Shown here piece by piece: positions 6,825 to 14,924 of a DNA stretch of 20,749 nt. This DNA comes from JANPGR01 sp031424015. Lineage in GTDB: Bacteria > Patescibacteriota > Minisyncoccia > Phycocordibacterales > UBA1006. The stretch spans positions 1-20,749 of the forward strand of contig JANPGR010000004.1 of NCBI GenBank assembly GCA_031424015.1, written 5' to 3'. Both the position numbers and the translations under genes were made by a program. Position 1 is the stretch's first letter. Each line of letters starts with the position of its first letter. The notes below the pieces were generated by a model that saw nothing but the letters and a program-made list of their open reading frames with translations, was not told the DNA's origin and did not search any database.

Positions 6825-7214
6825 ATGGAAAAAGAGAAACAACAATGTAATAAATGCAATATTGAATTGGACTCAGACATACAATACTGTCCAGAGTGCG
6901 GTGATATGTTATTACTGCAGAGCACTCATAAAGAATTACATACACCTGAATCCAGCATACTCTCAAGGACAAAAACCGCTCTCTCTAGAGAGATATATTT
7001 ATTACACACCTGCATTGTATGTATCACGGCCCTCACTATTTTCTTTGTCCCTCTACTTAATAAAAACAGTATCAGAAAATCTGAGAGTGACACATATAGA
7101 AAATGTGCGGAATATGTTGCTACTGTTACTACAGAATATTGGATCCAAGAAGATAACCTATACAAGCGATGTCTGAGGTCTGAAGGCATTAACTCAAACC
7201 TAACTATAAAATAG
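6825..7214 (+). CDS. zinc-ribbon protein with one membrane span
   Basis: The 129-residue protein starts with a zinc ribbon: Cys8-x2-Cys11 and Cys22-Pro-Glu-Cys25, then G. A linker follows and one hydrophobic span of about 20 residues near 60-78 (LLHTCIVCITALTIFFVPLL), leaving a 50-residue tail with further Cys residues. The ribbon is thus expected on one side of the membrane and the tail on the other. TATAAC (6814-6819) sits 5 bases before the ATG, suggesting its own near-leaderless promoter. The stop is 4 bases before the next gene, another zinc-ribbon membrane protein, so the two probably act together. The function is unknown; zinc ribbons of this type are common in small membrane proteins of Patescibacteria and Firmicutes. 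Confidence 0.75.
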   Translation: MEKEKQQCNKCNIELDSDIQYCPECGDMLLLQSTHKELHTPESSILSRTKTALSREIYLLHTCIVCITALTIFFVPLLNKNSIRKSESDTYRKCAEYVATVTTEYWIQEDNLYKRCLRSEGINSNLTIK

Positions 7215-7218
7215 CTCT

Positions 7219-7728
7219 ATGTGTGAGAAATGTAAAATAAAATGCCCAGAATGTCAGGAATTAAACGCAAAGAATGTAAAGTTTTGTACTCAGTGTGGTG
7301 CATCACTAGAAAAAGATGAAAATGGTAAGTTTATCAAACGAAAAAAGTCACTAAAAATACAAGCAATTGAAGCTGTGTGGATTTTATTCGCTGGAATCAC
7401 ACTTCTACTCTCAATCACCGCAGCAAAAGAAGCAGGAATTCCACCACTAGCGTATATTCTCATATACTTTGCTGTATACCACTTTGGTAAAAAGGTAGGA
7501 TATAGAATACTCAGAAGCGACCACAGGGTGTATTTAGCAGTATCAGGCATACACGCATTACTGGTCGCGTTATTCCCTAGTTTTATAACTCTCATCGTAG
7601 GTATTATTCTACTTGGGTCGATGAGGAGTTATTATCATAAAACAAAACAAGAAATTACCTTATTGGTAATAAATTCCTGTTGTATTATCGCATCAGTTAT
7701 TAGGTTGTTATTTGCGGTATACTCATAA
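7219..7728 (+). CDS. zinc-ribbon membrane protein with about four spans
   Basis: This 169-residue protein has an N-terminal zinc ribbon (Cys2, Cys5, then Cys9-Pro-Glu-Cys12 and Cys23-Thr-Gln-Cys26-Gly). A basic stretch (KFIKRKKSLK) follows, then about four hydrophobic spans near residues 49-67, 74-92, 105-133 and 144-167. The ribbon would be cytoplasmic by the positive-inside rule. It is 4 bases after the preceding zinc-ribbon gene and its last codons overlap the upstream region of the next gene. Base usage is like the rest of the element. I do not know a function; the pair could be a membrane sensor or a transport accessory. Two extra Cys at the N-terminus are unusual and could bind a second metal or be chance. 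Confidence 0.75.
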   Translation: MCEKCKIKCPECQELNAKNVKFCTQCGASLEKDENGKFIKRKKSLKIQAIEAVWILFAGITLLLSITAAKEAGIPPLAYILIYFAVYHFGKKVGYRILRSDHRVYLAVSGIHALLVALFPSFITLIVGIILLGSMRSYYHKTKQEITLLVINSCCIIASVIRLLFAVYS

Positions 7729-7735
7729 TACCTAT

Positions 7736-8353
7736 ATGAAATGGCCACACATTGCAATATTTATAGCTGTTATTATAGGGATTGTTGCTCTTGGTATGAA
7801 TTCTCAAAATGAGTTTGAGCGAGAACAGATCGAGAATAGTACACCTATTGAAGTAGCGATTGATAAGGACCCTATACACTCTCAAATTACTGGAAACATG
7901 TATAGAAATACAAAATACGGATTTAGAATCAAATTCCCAAAAGGTTGGAATATTAGTCCTGGAGATGGAATTCATATAGTTCAAAAAGCAACCTCTGGAT
8001 TAGAGTCTATAATGATCTCAGTAAATCAATTTGAATCAAAAAATGGAACACTGTTTTCTATAGAAGATCTCACGGGCGGACTACAAAGTGCGGTCGATGA
8101 GTTTAACCAAAATAGTAGACCTGTCACCTTCTATGAAGAAACGACATTAGATAACTTGCCCGCATATATGATTGAATATTCAACTAGTTATAAAAACCTG
8201 GACCAAGAAGCTGATATCACTCAGTTACAATTCATAGTCCTGAAAGACAACATAATATACACTATATCAGCAGGAACTTTGACGAGTAGATATGAAGAAA
8301 TGAAAGAAGAATTTATGAAGTCAATATCAACATTCGTAGTAGAAGGTAAATAG
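7736..8353 (+). CDS. membrane-anchored PsbP-like protein
   Basis: Starting at ATG 7736 the product has 205 residues: an N-terminal membrane anchor (HIAIFIAVIIGIVALGM), a polar linker, then a domain with YGFRIKFPKGWNISPGDGIH and the ending FMKSISTF. These are the hallmarks of the PsbP/Mog1-like alpha-beta fold, found in many bacterial extracytoplasmic proteins of unknown role. An in-frame ATG at 7712 would overlap the previous gene by 17 bases; I prefer 7736 because TATACT (7718-7723) lies 12 bases before it and the anchor then begins properly. The protein should face outside the cytoplasmic membrane. A related C-terminal pattern recurs in the 360-residue protein at 12223-13305. The biochemical role is unknown. 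Confidence 0.7.
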   Translation: MKWPHIAIFIAVIIGIVALGMNSQNEFEREQIENSTPIEVAIDKDPIHSQITGNMYRNTKYGFRIKFPKGWNISPGDGIHIVQKATSGLESIMISVNQFESKNGTLFSIEDLTGGLQSAVDEFNQNSRPVTFYEETTLDNLPAYMIEYSTSYKNLDQEADITQLQFIVLKDNIIYTISAGTLTSRYEEMKEEFMKSISTFVVEGK

Positions 8354-8591
8354 ATAGACCATCGCCTCAAGTAAAAGGTCTAGATCAGTTAGTAATCTAA
8401 AGATAAGTAGATTTTACAGGTAAAAATGGAAATTGTCAAGTGACTATAAAAAATTCAAAGTAATTACTCGCAAGTGCGTATAGATGTAAACCCTAAAGGG
8501 TACAACTTTTAATATTTTCTAGTAGAGATACTTCCTAGACCATATATAATTAGTAAATTAGGAAGGTAAGCGTGTACTTTGGGTGAATTAT
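8354..8591. other. intergenic region with small inverted repeats
   Basis: No gene is seen. TAGACC (8355-8360) pairs with GGTCTA (8377-8382); GTAAAA (8371-8376), in that loop, pairs with TTTTAC (8412-8417), again a crossing order but with stems short enough to be chance. AATCTA/TAGATT (8394-8413), ACCCT/AGGGT (8490-8501) and CTTCCTA/TAGGAAG (8531-8537 with 8559-8565) are further hairpins. It probably holds the end of the upstream operon and control sites of the toxin gene. Confidence 0.35.
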
Positions 8592-8600
8592 TGATATACT
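8592..8600 (+). promoter_or_regulatory. extended -10 promoter of the toxin operon
   Basis: TGATATACT; the predicted start near 8607 gives a 25-base A+T-rich leader without a Shine-Dalgarno sequence before ATG 8632. Confidence 0.5.
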
Positions 8601-8631
8601 TAAATTATTAACATAATTAAATATATATTTT

Positions 8632-11600
8632 ATGAAATCTATACAGCATTCAGTTTTGCAAAGATCGACAGGTTTGGTACTTTTATTAGCAATGCTCATT
8701 CAGCCATTTTCTGTCATAGCAGAAGAATTGATTGATAATCAAAATACTACTGAACAGAAAACTGATTCAACATCAAATCAGAATGCTACTGAAGAGAAAA
8801 AAGAATCAAATACTTTAGGTACTGCCAGTGAACAGAAACTTGATACAAAACAATCAGAATCTACTACAAATTCAACCAGTGCTGAAACTAAACCAGATGA
8901 TTCAATCAAAGCTGAAAACAAAACAAATACTGAATCGACTGGTCAAACAACCAATTCAGATTCTACAAAAGAAACCACAAAAGAAACACCAATTGATTCA
9001 ACAGTTAAGGATGAAACAAAAGACGAAAGTAGTGATAGTGATGACACTACGCCCCCAGCAGAAGAAACAGACGACATAGACATTGACCTAGGCGATAGTA
9101 ATAACGAAATGGATGCACTCAAAGACTTTACTGCAGTAGTGCGTCAATCAACTGACTATACCTGTGGTCCAGCCGCACTCGCTACACTTCTAACTCAACT
9201 AGGCTCTGACACCACAGAACAGCAAATTCTGGACACTATAATGCAGGAAAACATAGATCATGGCAAAGGTGTATCAATGTTAACTCTCAAAAACTCTGCA
9301 ACTGCTTTGAATCAAAAGGTATATGCAAAGACCTGGACCGCAGAACAAGTACTATCATACATCGAGGTAACAGGTGACCCTGTACTCATCCACGACGAGA
9401 AACCAAATGTCGGAGGACATTTCTCTGTGATCAAATCCTATGATGGAACTCTGGTAGAAATATCTGACACAGAAGCTGGTAATATCAAATACAACGTAGA
9501 ATCATTCAAGCATATTTATACTGGTCACGTTTTAATCATTTCTGACAATCCTATCAACAATGATTTGAACAACACTGATACAGACATATCAGATGCGGAA
9601 TTGGCTACAATCTGGGGTAAATACGTTCCGGTGTATATAATGGCAGAAAATAGTAGTAATCAAGGAGCGAAAAATGCAGCAGCAGTATTCAAGGTCTGTA
9701 ATGCCAACGCACTCAAGAATACAACAGTCTCACTACGAAATGAAGCTCGCAGAAACTGTTATCTCAAACTCGGGAGCGATCTCGGAAGTGCATTGGGCAA
9801 CTGGGATGAAGTAGCTTTCTGGGCTGAGTACCGATTGAAAGACAACATAGTCAATACAGTACACAAAGACACAGAAGCAAAGATGAAAGCAGAAATCTAT
9901 GCAATATATCTACCTCTACGAACCGCATATGACGCTCTCAATACAGATATCAACGCTCTCAAAACTCAATACAACACACTAGCTACCAATACAGCTACGG
10001 CATTACAAAATCAGATCAATGTAAAGATACAAGAACTTAACCAATACACAGCACAAAAGACTCTCCTTATCAATTCTCTCAATCCAAAACAAAGTACCGC
10101 AACCAGTCTCCAAAACGAGCTCAATAATCAAACCTTCACCCAAAATGGCACTACATTTTCTCTTGGAGTAGTAAACTCTGCTCTCTCTGCACAAAGATCC
10201 TCCTACAGCCAATTATCAGCCTCTGCGAGTGGTAAATTATCTTCACTCCAAGGACAGCTCAATCAACTCTATACGAGCAACTCATCAGCAGATTCCAGTA
10301 GAACTACCTTTAGTAGTCAGATGGCTAACTACAAGAGTTCATACACCAGCTACTGGTCTAGTTATGTTTCAAACAATTCCAACAGAAACTATTATGCAAA
10401 TCAGTATAATAATAGTAGAAATTCTGTAACACGGGCATATAATCTGAATCTCTACAACTACTACTACAATGCAGAACAAAAATCTCTTAACAATTACAAC
10501 ACTGCAGTATCTCAATACAACTCTGCTGTATCGAACTACACATATTACAATAATCTCATAATCTCAAACAATACAAAGATAGCCAGCCTTCAGTCTCAAG
10601 TAAACTCTGTAAACAATCAGCTGAGCGCGGTGTATGCAGAACAACAACGACTGGAGAGATTGCAATCATTCGGGAACGCAGAACAACAGAGAAAGAGAAC
10701 AGTATTGGCAAGTCTTCAAGGTGAAATCAATTCTCTGAATTCTCAATTAGGTCCAGTCAATGGAAAAATATCTCAACTCAACGCAGAAATCACAAATCTC
10801 AAAAACACTACACTATCTCAAGCTCTCATTAATCTCAAAACAACTATCACGAACAAGGTAAATGAATTGAATGCGATTGGTGCAAAGATCAACGACCTTG
10901 TAAACAACGAATGGAATACAGAATCAGTAAACGAGGAGAAATGGGACGAAGAAGCACTGTCTCTCGTACGAAAGGATGTATCAACTAAAGTAATAACTAT
11001 AGTCAGTCAAACAGAAGACAAGATAATCACCAGTATAGATGGAGTACAAAAGTCTCTCGACTATTGTAGTATATCAATGGATGGAACTACATTAGTCACG
11101 GGAGCTACAGGAATAGGGCTCCCAGTTGCAGCAGGAGCAACCGCAGTAGGTATAGGTTGTGATCTCACTAATGGTGTCATATATGCATTCAGAGGAGACG
11201 CTACAGGCGTTGGACTCTCTGCATTTGCTGTAATCCCTATAGTAGGATCTCTGGGTAAGACTACAGGAATGATTATCAAGACCACAGCAGAAGAAACTGC
11301 GAGTGTAACAAAGGTGGCGAGGGAGGCGAAGAGTGTGACAAAAGTAAGTATATCTATTGCAGAAAAATTCAGTAGTTGGATCAATAATGGTGTAGCAGAT
11401 ACTGTGGTGTATATTGGATACAAAGACGGAAGGGCGGTATATGTTGGAGTTACGAACGACCTGAAGACAAGGTTGACGAAACACATATCAGTCGGAAAAA
11501 TTGATAGAGGTGATCAAATCACAACCACCTTACTAACAAAAAACCAAGCTCGGACCATAGAACAAAATATCATTAATGCAAATTCAGCAATCCAGTCAGA

Positions 11601-11712
11601 CGATTGGGCTAATGCCATAAATAGTATTTCAGCAGAGCGGGATATCTATGATTCTGCAGTAAAATGGGGGTCAGATTTTATGAAAGCTAATGGTATAAAA
11701 AATATATGGTAA
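8632..11712 (+). CDS. polymorphic-toxin-like protein: C39 peptidase, coiled coil, GIY-YIG nuclease
   Basis: A 1026-residue secreted modular protein. Residues 1-31 form a Sec signal peptide (STGLVLLLAMLIQPFSVIAEE). Residues 32-155 are a Ser/Thr/Asp/Glu/Lys low-complexity stalk. Residues 163-303 match a C39-type papain-fold peptidase, with Gln172, Cys178 (TDYTCGPAALATLL), His263 (GGHFSVI) and Asp279 as the expected oxyanion and catalytic residues. Residues 400-770 are Asn/Gln/Ser/Tyr-rich heptad-like coiled coil. Residues 820-900 hold a Gly/Ala hydrophobic stretch and DLTNGVIYAFRGDATGVGLS followed by IPIVGSLGK, like the pre-toxin region of polymorphic toxins. Residues 924-1026 are a GIY-YIG nuclease domain: Tyr927-Ile-Gly, Tyr937-Val-Gly, Arg947, Glu977 and the toxin-type tail INSISAERDIYDSAVKWG. 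An Imm26-like gene follows with a 7-base overlap. I infer that the C-terminal nuclease is released by proteolysis and cuts nucleic acid in a neighbouring cell. Confidence 0.85.
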   Translation: MKSIQHSVLQRSTGLVLLLAMLIQPFSVIAEELIDNQNTTEQKTDSTSNQNATEEKKESNTLGTASEQKLDTKQSESTTNSTSAETKPDDSIKAENKTNTESTGQTTNSDSTKETTKETPIDSTVKDETKDESSDSDDTTPPAEETDDIDIDLGDSNNEMDALKDFTAVVRQSTDYTCGPAALATLLTQLGSDTTEQQILDTIMQENIDHGKGVSMLTLKNSATALNQKVYAKTWTAEQVLSYIEVTGDPVLIHDEKPNVGGHFSVIKSYDGTLVEISDTEAGNIKYNVESFKHIYTGHVLIISDNPINNDLNNTDTDISDAELATIWGKYVPVYIMAENSSNQGAKNAAAVFKVCNANALKNTTVSLRNEARRNCYLKLGSDLGSALGNWDEVAFWAEYRLKDNIVNTVHKDTEAKMKAEIYAIYLPLRTAYDALNTDINALKTQYNTLATNTATALQNQINVKIQELNQYTAQKTLLINSLNPKQSTATSLQNELNNQTFTQNGTTFSLGVVNSALSAQRSSYSQLSASASGKLSSLQGQLNQLYTSNSSADSSRTTFSSQMANYKSSYTSYWSSYVSNNSNRNYYANQYNNSRNSVTRAYNLNLYNYYYNAEQKSLNNYNTAVSQYNSAVSNYTYYNNLIISNNTKIASLQSQVNSVNNQLSAVYAEQQRLERLQSFGNAEQQRKRTVLASLQGEINSLNSQLGPVNGKISQLNAEITNLKNTTLSQALINLKTTITNKVNELNAIGAKINDLVNNEWNTESVNEEKWDEEALSLVRKDVSTKVITIVSQTEDKIITSIDGVQKSLDYCSISMDGTTLVTGATGIGLPVAAGATAVGIGCDLTNGVIYAFRGDATGVGLSAFAVIPIVGSLGKTTGMIIKTTAEETASVTKVAREAKSVTKVSISIAEKFSSWINNGVADTVVYIGYKDGRAVYVGVTNDLKTRLTKHISVGKIDRGDQITTTLLTKNQARTIEQNIINANSAIQSDDWANAINSISAERDIYDSAVKWGSDFMKANGIKNIW

Positions 11713-12230
11713 GGAAATTAAAAGAATTGCCAAAGAGAATGAGAATAATTCATACGAATAGTAAAATATCAAAACCAAAAAAAGGTGATATCTTTACATT
11801 CTCAATCAATGAGGGTGAATATATGTTCGGGAGAGTTATTGCTGATGATGCGACTGCTTCTGGATTTTGTACTGAAGATAAAAAAAATCTCGTTATCTAT
11901 GTCTACAATCAGAAATCAGAATCAAAAGAGGATATTCCCTTAAAGCAGCTTACATTAAAGAATCTTTTAGTTGACCCTATAGAGTTCCCGTTTGATTATT
12001 GGAGAATGGGGTATTTTGAAACAGTCGGATACGAAGAAATATCAGAAAAAAATACACATTTGCCTATTTGCTTTGACAATCAAGGGTTAGGGTTTATGGA
12101 TTATGTAGATGAACATAGAAATGAAATTAAAAAGCAAAAACTTATTGGGGTCAAAGGACTGTGGAATATATTTGGATTAGAAAAAGAAATTTGTCGAGCA
12201 TTGGGAGAAAAAGTAGAAGAGTATGGATAA
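11706..12230 (+). CDS. Imm26-like immunity protein
   Basis: The 174-residue cytoplasmic protein has no signal peptide or membrane span. Residues 25-45 (KPKKGDIFTFSINEGEYMF, then GRVI) and the later hydrophobic-aromatic strands (FPFDYWRMGYFETVG) match my recollection of the Imm26 family, beta-rich immunity proteins paired with nuclease toxins. It starts 7 bases inside the end of the toxin gene, overlapping it, which is the classical order: effector first, immunity immediately after. By analogy it should bind and block the GIY-YIG domain inside the producer. The next gene again overlaps its stop (ATG 12223), so all three are translationally linked. The family call rests on motif memory only; the immunity role is supported mainly by position. 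Confidence 0.72.
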   Translation: MVRKLKELPKRMRIIHTNSKISKPKKGDIFTFSINEGEYMFGRVIADDATASGFCTEDKKNLVIYVYNQKSESKEDIPLKQLTLKNLLVDPIEFPFDYWRMGYFETVGYEEISEKNTHLPICFDNQGLGFMDYVDEHRNEIKKQKLIGVKGLWNIFGLEKEICRALGEKVEEYG

Positions 12231-13305
12231 TATTAAATTAATAAACAAAATCGGATTAGCAACATTATTTGTAGTATTAATTCTACTGATTTTTACTCAA
12301 AGAAATTTAATAATGAGGTTGATGCTTAATCAGCCAAAAAACACAAACAATCCAGAAGAAATATTTAGCGGATATAGTTCATATGACTGCGATATAACAC
12401 TGGACGGTGTTATATCTGGTAAGGCATACATTAGAAATAAGCAATACAGGGCTAAATTGTCACTAAATAATTTATTTGAGCAAAACCTCCTAATTACAGG
12501 TGGAAATGAATACGCTTGGACTGTATCTAATAATACTATTTCTGAATTGACAAAAAGTAAGACTGCCAAAAATAGTGATCATTTCTCTATCTTGAAAAAT
12601 AACAAAGATTTATTAAATGCAAATAGCGATACAAAATACGATTGTAATTATGTTAGTATACCTGATTCAGTTTTTGATATACCAGTAGAGAAACCTGTTG
12701 ATCAAAAGATTCAATTAGAAATAGGCTCTAAATATAACGCGCTTATTGGTACAATATTAGATAGTGTATGGGTTTTAAGAAAGATAGAAAATACAAAATA
12801 TACTTTTATGTCACCCGCAAGTTCAACAGTTTCAGTAAATAATTGGCCACATATGGATCATCAAAGAGTTTCAAATATTGTATATCTTGACGAAAAATCA
12901 GAAGTACACCTCAATATAGAAGTTATAAGTAAAAGTGGTTTACAGGTGTTAAATAAAGAGATGTATGCAAATGGTGAACCGACAAATCTTCAAAATGAAT
13001 ATGACAAAATAATGAACCTTTATACAGGTGAGCCGAAGATAACAAATGAAGCAACAAATATATCCCCAGAGACAGATGTTGATTACAAGTCCTTATATAA
13101 AATAGTAGAAAATAAAGATACTATAGTTAATAATTCAATAAAAGCAAAATATTTGCATATCTACAATTTGAAGCGCAAAATCTATGAAGCAAATTATATC
13201 CTAGAAAAGGATGATTTTGTGTTTATAATAAATGTTATTAGTCCTATGGATACAGAAAAAACTAAAGACCTTGCTGAAAAGTTTATAAGTTCATTTAACT
13301 TATAA
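12223..13305 (+). CDS. membrane-anchored LolA/PsbP-like protein, unknown role
   Basis: This 360-residue protein has one N-terminal membrane span (GLATLFVVLILLIF, residues about 12-26) and a large outside domain. Its first half (SGKAYIRNKQYRAKLSL ... ITGGNEYAWTVSN ... YDCNYVSIPDSVFDIP) follows the LolA-like pattern seen in many Patescibacteria envelope proteins, including the paired Cys in YDCDI and YDCNY. The C-terminus (ANYILEKDDFVFIINVI ... AEKFISSFNL) resembles the end of a PsbP-like domain. The start overlaps the immunity stop by 8 bases, so it belongs to the toxin-immunity operon and could be a second immunity, a display or a transport accessory. The function is not known; fold assignment is inference. 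Confidence 0.65.
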   Translation: MDNIKLINKIGLATLFVVLILLIFTQRNLIMRLMLNQPKNTNNPEEIFSGYSSYDCDITLDGVISGKAYIRNKQYRAKLSLNNLFEQNLLITGGNEYAWTVSNNTISELTKSKTAKNSDHFSILKNNKDLLNANSDTKYDCNYVSIPDSVFDIPVEKPVDQKIQLEIGSKYNALIGTILDSVWVLRKIENTKYTFMSPASSTVSVNNWPHMDHQRVSNIVYLDEKSEVHLNIEVISKSGLQVLNKEMYANGEPTNLQNEYDKIMNLYTGEPKITNEATNISPETDVDYKSLYKIVENKDTIVNNSIKAKYLHIYNLKRKIYEANYILEKDDFVFIINVISPMDTEKTKDLAEKFISSFNL

Positions 13306-13315
13306 TGAGACCCTT

Positions 13316-13780
13316 ATGTACCGAAAAGGAGTATCCGCACTCATAATCAATCAAAAGAACGAACTATTACTTGTGAATTTGGAATCCTTCCAGTTGCAGT
13401 ATTTTGCAATACCTGGAGGCGGAATAGAAAAAGGGGAATCACGAGAAGATGCTGTATATAGAGAGATACAGGAAGAATTATCTATCCAGAAAGATTCACT
13501 CATATATATAGGGAAAAGCGAAATCCCAGTAGTGATAGAGTTTAAAGAGATAAAGCTGAGTCGTGACGGTATAGAATATATAGGATCAGAGAGATATTTC
13601 TTTGGGTTTGTTTTTACTGGTAAAGATAATGAGATTGTATCGCAACCAGAAGAAATACGAACATATAAGTGGGTTGCGTTTAAAGATTTAAAATATTATC
13701 TTCTTTTTAATAATCAATTAGAAGAAACAACAGAGAAAATATTAGAAATATTTACAGAGTTCGATGAATTGATTGGATAG
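13316..13780 (+). CDS. NUDIX hydrolase
   Basis: NUDIX enzymes hydrolyse nucleoside diphosphates linked to another moiety, using metal bound by the Nudix box. The box is present in this 154-residue protein: Gly35-x5-Glu41-x7-Arg49-Glu50-Ile-Gln-Glu53-Glu54-Leu-Ser-Ile57. All metal-binding glutamates are kept; the usual Gly near the end is Ser56. The preceding QYFAIPGGG strand and loop are typical, and the length is normal. It could clean damaged nucleotides, decap RNA or process a signalling nucleotide; the substrate cannot be read from sequence. ATG 13316 follows the previous stop by 10 bases and TATAAT (13301-13306) overlaps that stop, so it may have its own short-leader promoter. It is 3 bases from the PIN-domain gene. 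Confidence 0.88.
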   Translation: MYRKGVSALIINQKNELLLVNLESFQLQYFAIPGGGIEKGESREDAVYREIQEELSIQKDSLIYIGKSEIPVVIEFKEIKLSRDGIEYIGSERYFFGFVFTGKDNEIVSQPEEIRTYKWVAFKDLKYYLLFNNQLEETTEKILEIFTEFDELIG

Positions 13781-13783
13781 TGT

Positions 13784-14653
13784 ATGAATAATAATCTTTT
13801 CTATCTTGATACTTCAGCAATAAACTTTTTAGTTAAAGATGAAAAAACTCACCCTATAAAAACAGCTCAGCTTTGGAATAGATTGAATAGGCAAGTAGTA
13901 ATATCACCCCTAAACCTCTATGAAATAATTGCTATTAATCCAGAAAATGAAATTACTCGAGAAAGCATAATTTTTCAACTATCACACATATCAAATAATC
14001 AACAAAAAGTATTTTTTGATAATCCAACAAGGATTTTATTAGGAGAAGTTTTAGGTTTTTATTGTGATCAGACACAAGATGAAATCGATTTACGAGAATC
14101 TTGGTTTTCTTGTGTAGAAAATCCAAACAAAACCATAAACACAGATTATCAAAGATATTCAGAGTTGGTTAAAGGAATCAAAAGTATGTCGGGGCAGATT
14201 TTAAAAAAGTCGGAGACTTATGATCAAATAATATATTCTGTTATAATTTTAGTATTTTGCATTGGGATTGAGCCAATAAATAGTGTTTTAATTGAATTTT
14301 GGAAAAAACAGGGTTTGGAAAGTGAATTTTTGAATCACAATACAGGGTTATTAGTTGAATATATATATAATAACTTTCCTAACATATTTAATTCTCAGCA
14401 CTTAAAATATATTGCTAGTTATATTCAAATTGAAAAAGAATCAAAAAAGGGTATAGAAAGAGGAACTCTTTATGACAGTCTCCATTCTGTTTATCTTTTG
14501 TATACAAAATCATTTATAACAAGCGATGAAAATATGTATAATATTTTAAGATTTTTTGAATTATCAAATAAGTGGAATCGAAATATTATAATCTTAAATA
14601 AAGATACTGTATTTTACAGAGATGAGGCGGACAATAGATCTGTAGGTTTTTAA
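13784..14653 (+). CDS. PIN-domain protein (putative RNase), enlarged
   Basis: PIN domains are metal-dependent ribonucleases, frequent as toxins. The pattern is clear although the protein is 289 residues, roughly twice a VapC toxin. The first strand FYLDTSAINFL carries Asp9, and VVISPLNLYEI carries Glu47. Near the C-terminus, RGTLYDSLHSVYLLYTKSFITSDENMY carries Asp231 and Asp248 in the helix and strand typical of the PIN active site. The roughly 180 residues between are a helical insertion unlike VapC. It is last in the plus-strand run, 3 bases after the NUDIX gene, and is followed by a hairpin terminator in the repeat at 14729-14925. No obvious antitoxin gene adjoins it. It could act in RNA-based defence or as a housekeeping-style RNase of the element; the role is inferred from fold only. 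Confidence 0.75.
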   Translation: MNNNLFYLDTSAINFLVKDEKTHPIKTAQLWNRLNRQVVISPLNLYEIIAINPENEITRESIIFQLSHISNNQQKVFFDNPTRILLGEVLGFYCDQTQDEIDLRESWFSCVENPNKTINTDYQRYSELVKGIKSMSGQILKKSETYDQIIYSVIILVFCIGIEPINSVLIEFWKKQGLESEFLNHNTGLLVEYIYNNFPNIFNSQHLKYIASYIQIEKESKKGIERGTLYDSLHSVYLLYTKSFITSDENMYNILRFFELSNKWNRNIIILNKDTVFYRDEADNRSVGF

Positions 14654-14766
14654 CCTAAAATAGAAAAAAGAGTATTAAGTATAAATAACTATATTCAGAG
14701 AAGCTTTCTAAATGATCTCTATAAGATTAGTTCTCACTTCGACCACTAGGTTGCGCTTTCACAAAA

Positions 14767-14802
14767 CAAAACCCGTGCGCCCTTAGGCGAGCACGGGTTT
14801 TG
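14767..14802. terminator. strong hairpin terminator in repeat copy A
   Basis: CAAAACCCGTGC (14767-14778) pairs perfectly with GCACGGGTTTTG (14791-14802), with GCC/GGC pairing inside the loop. The arms give A- and T-runs on both sides, so it can work on either strand. It would end the PIN operon. The identical copy lies at 15748-15783. Confidence 0.7.
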
Positions 14803-14837
14803 TATTTAGGAACGCTGAGTAACGGATTTGAATCAGG

Positions 14838-14922
14838 GGTCGCGAAATAGTTTCTGAATGCGAGCACAATCGAGCGATAGCGATGATGGAGCCCGAGCAT
14901 CGATGCAACATATTTTGTGACC
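14838..14922. repeat. palindrome family, copy 2
   Basis: Outer arms GGTCGCGAAATA and TATTTTGTGACC, 85 bases in all. It ends two bases before the 17-base tRNA-Asp repeat, the same relation as copy 1 has to the tRNA-Met repeat. Confidence 0.7.
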
Positions 14923-14924
14923 AG

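Noticed and set aside
10003..10212. Minus-strand 69-codon frame within the coiled-coil region of the toxin
   Set aside because: It is a shadow of a repetitive coding region, with no promoter or family match.
11061..11486. Two long minus-strand frames opposite the toxin's C-terminal region
   Set aside because: The plus strand encodes recognisable pre-toxin and GIY-YIG sequence; the antisense products have no recognisable features or start signals.
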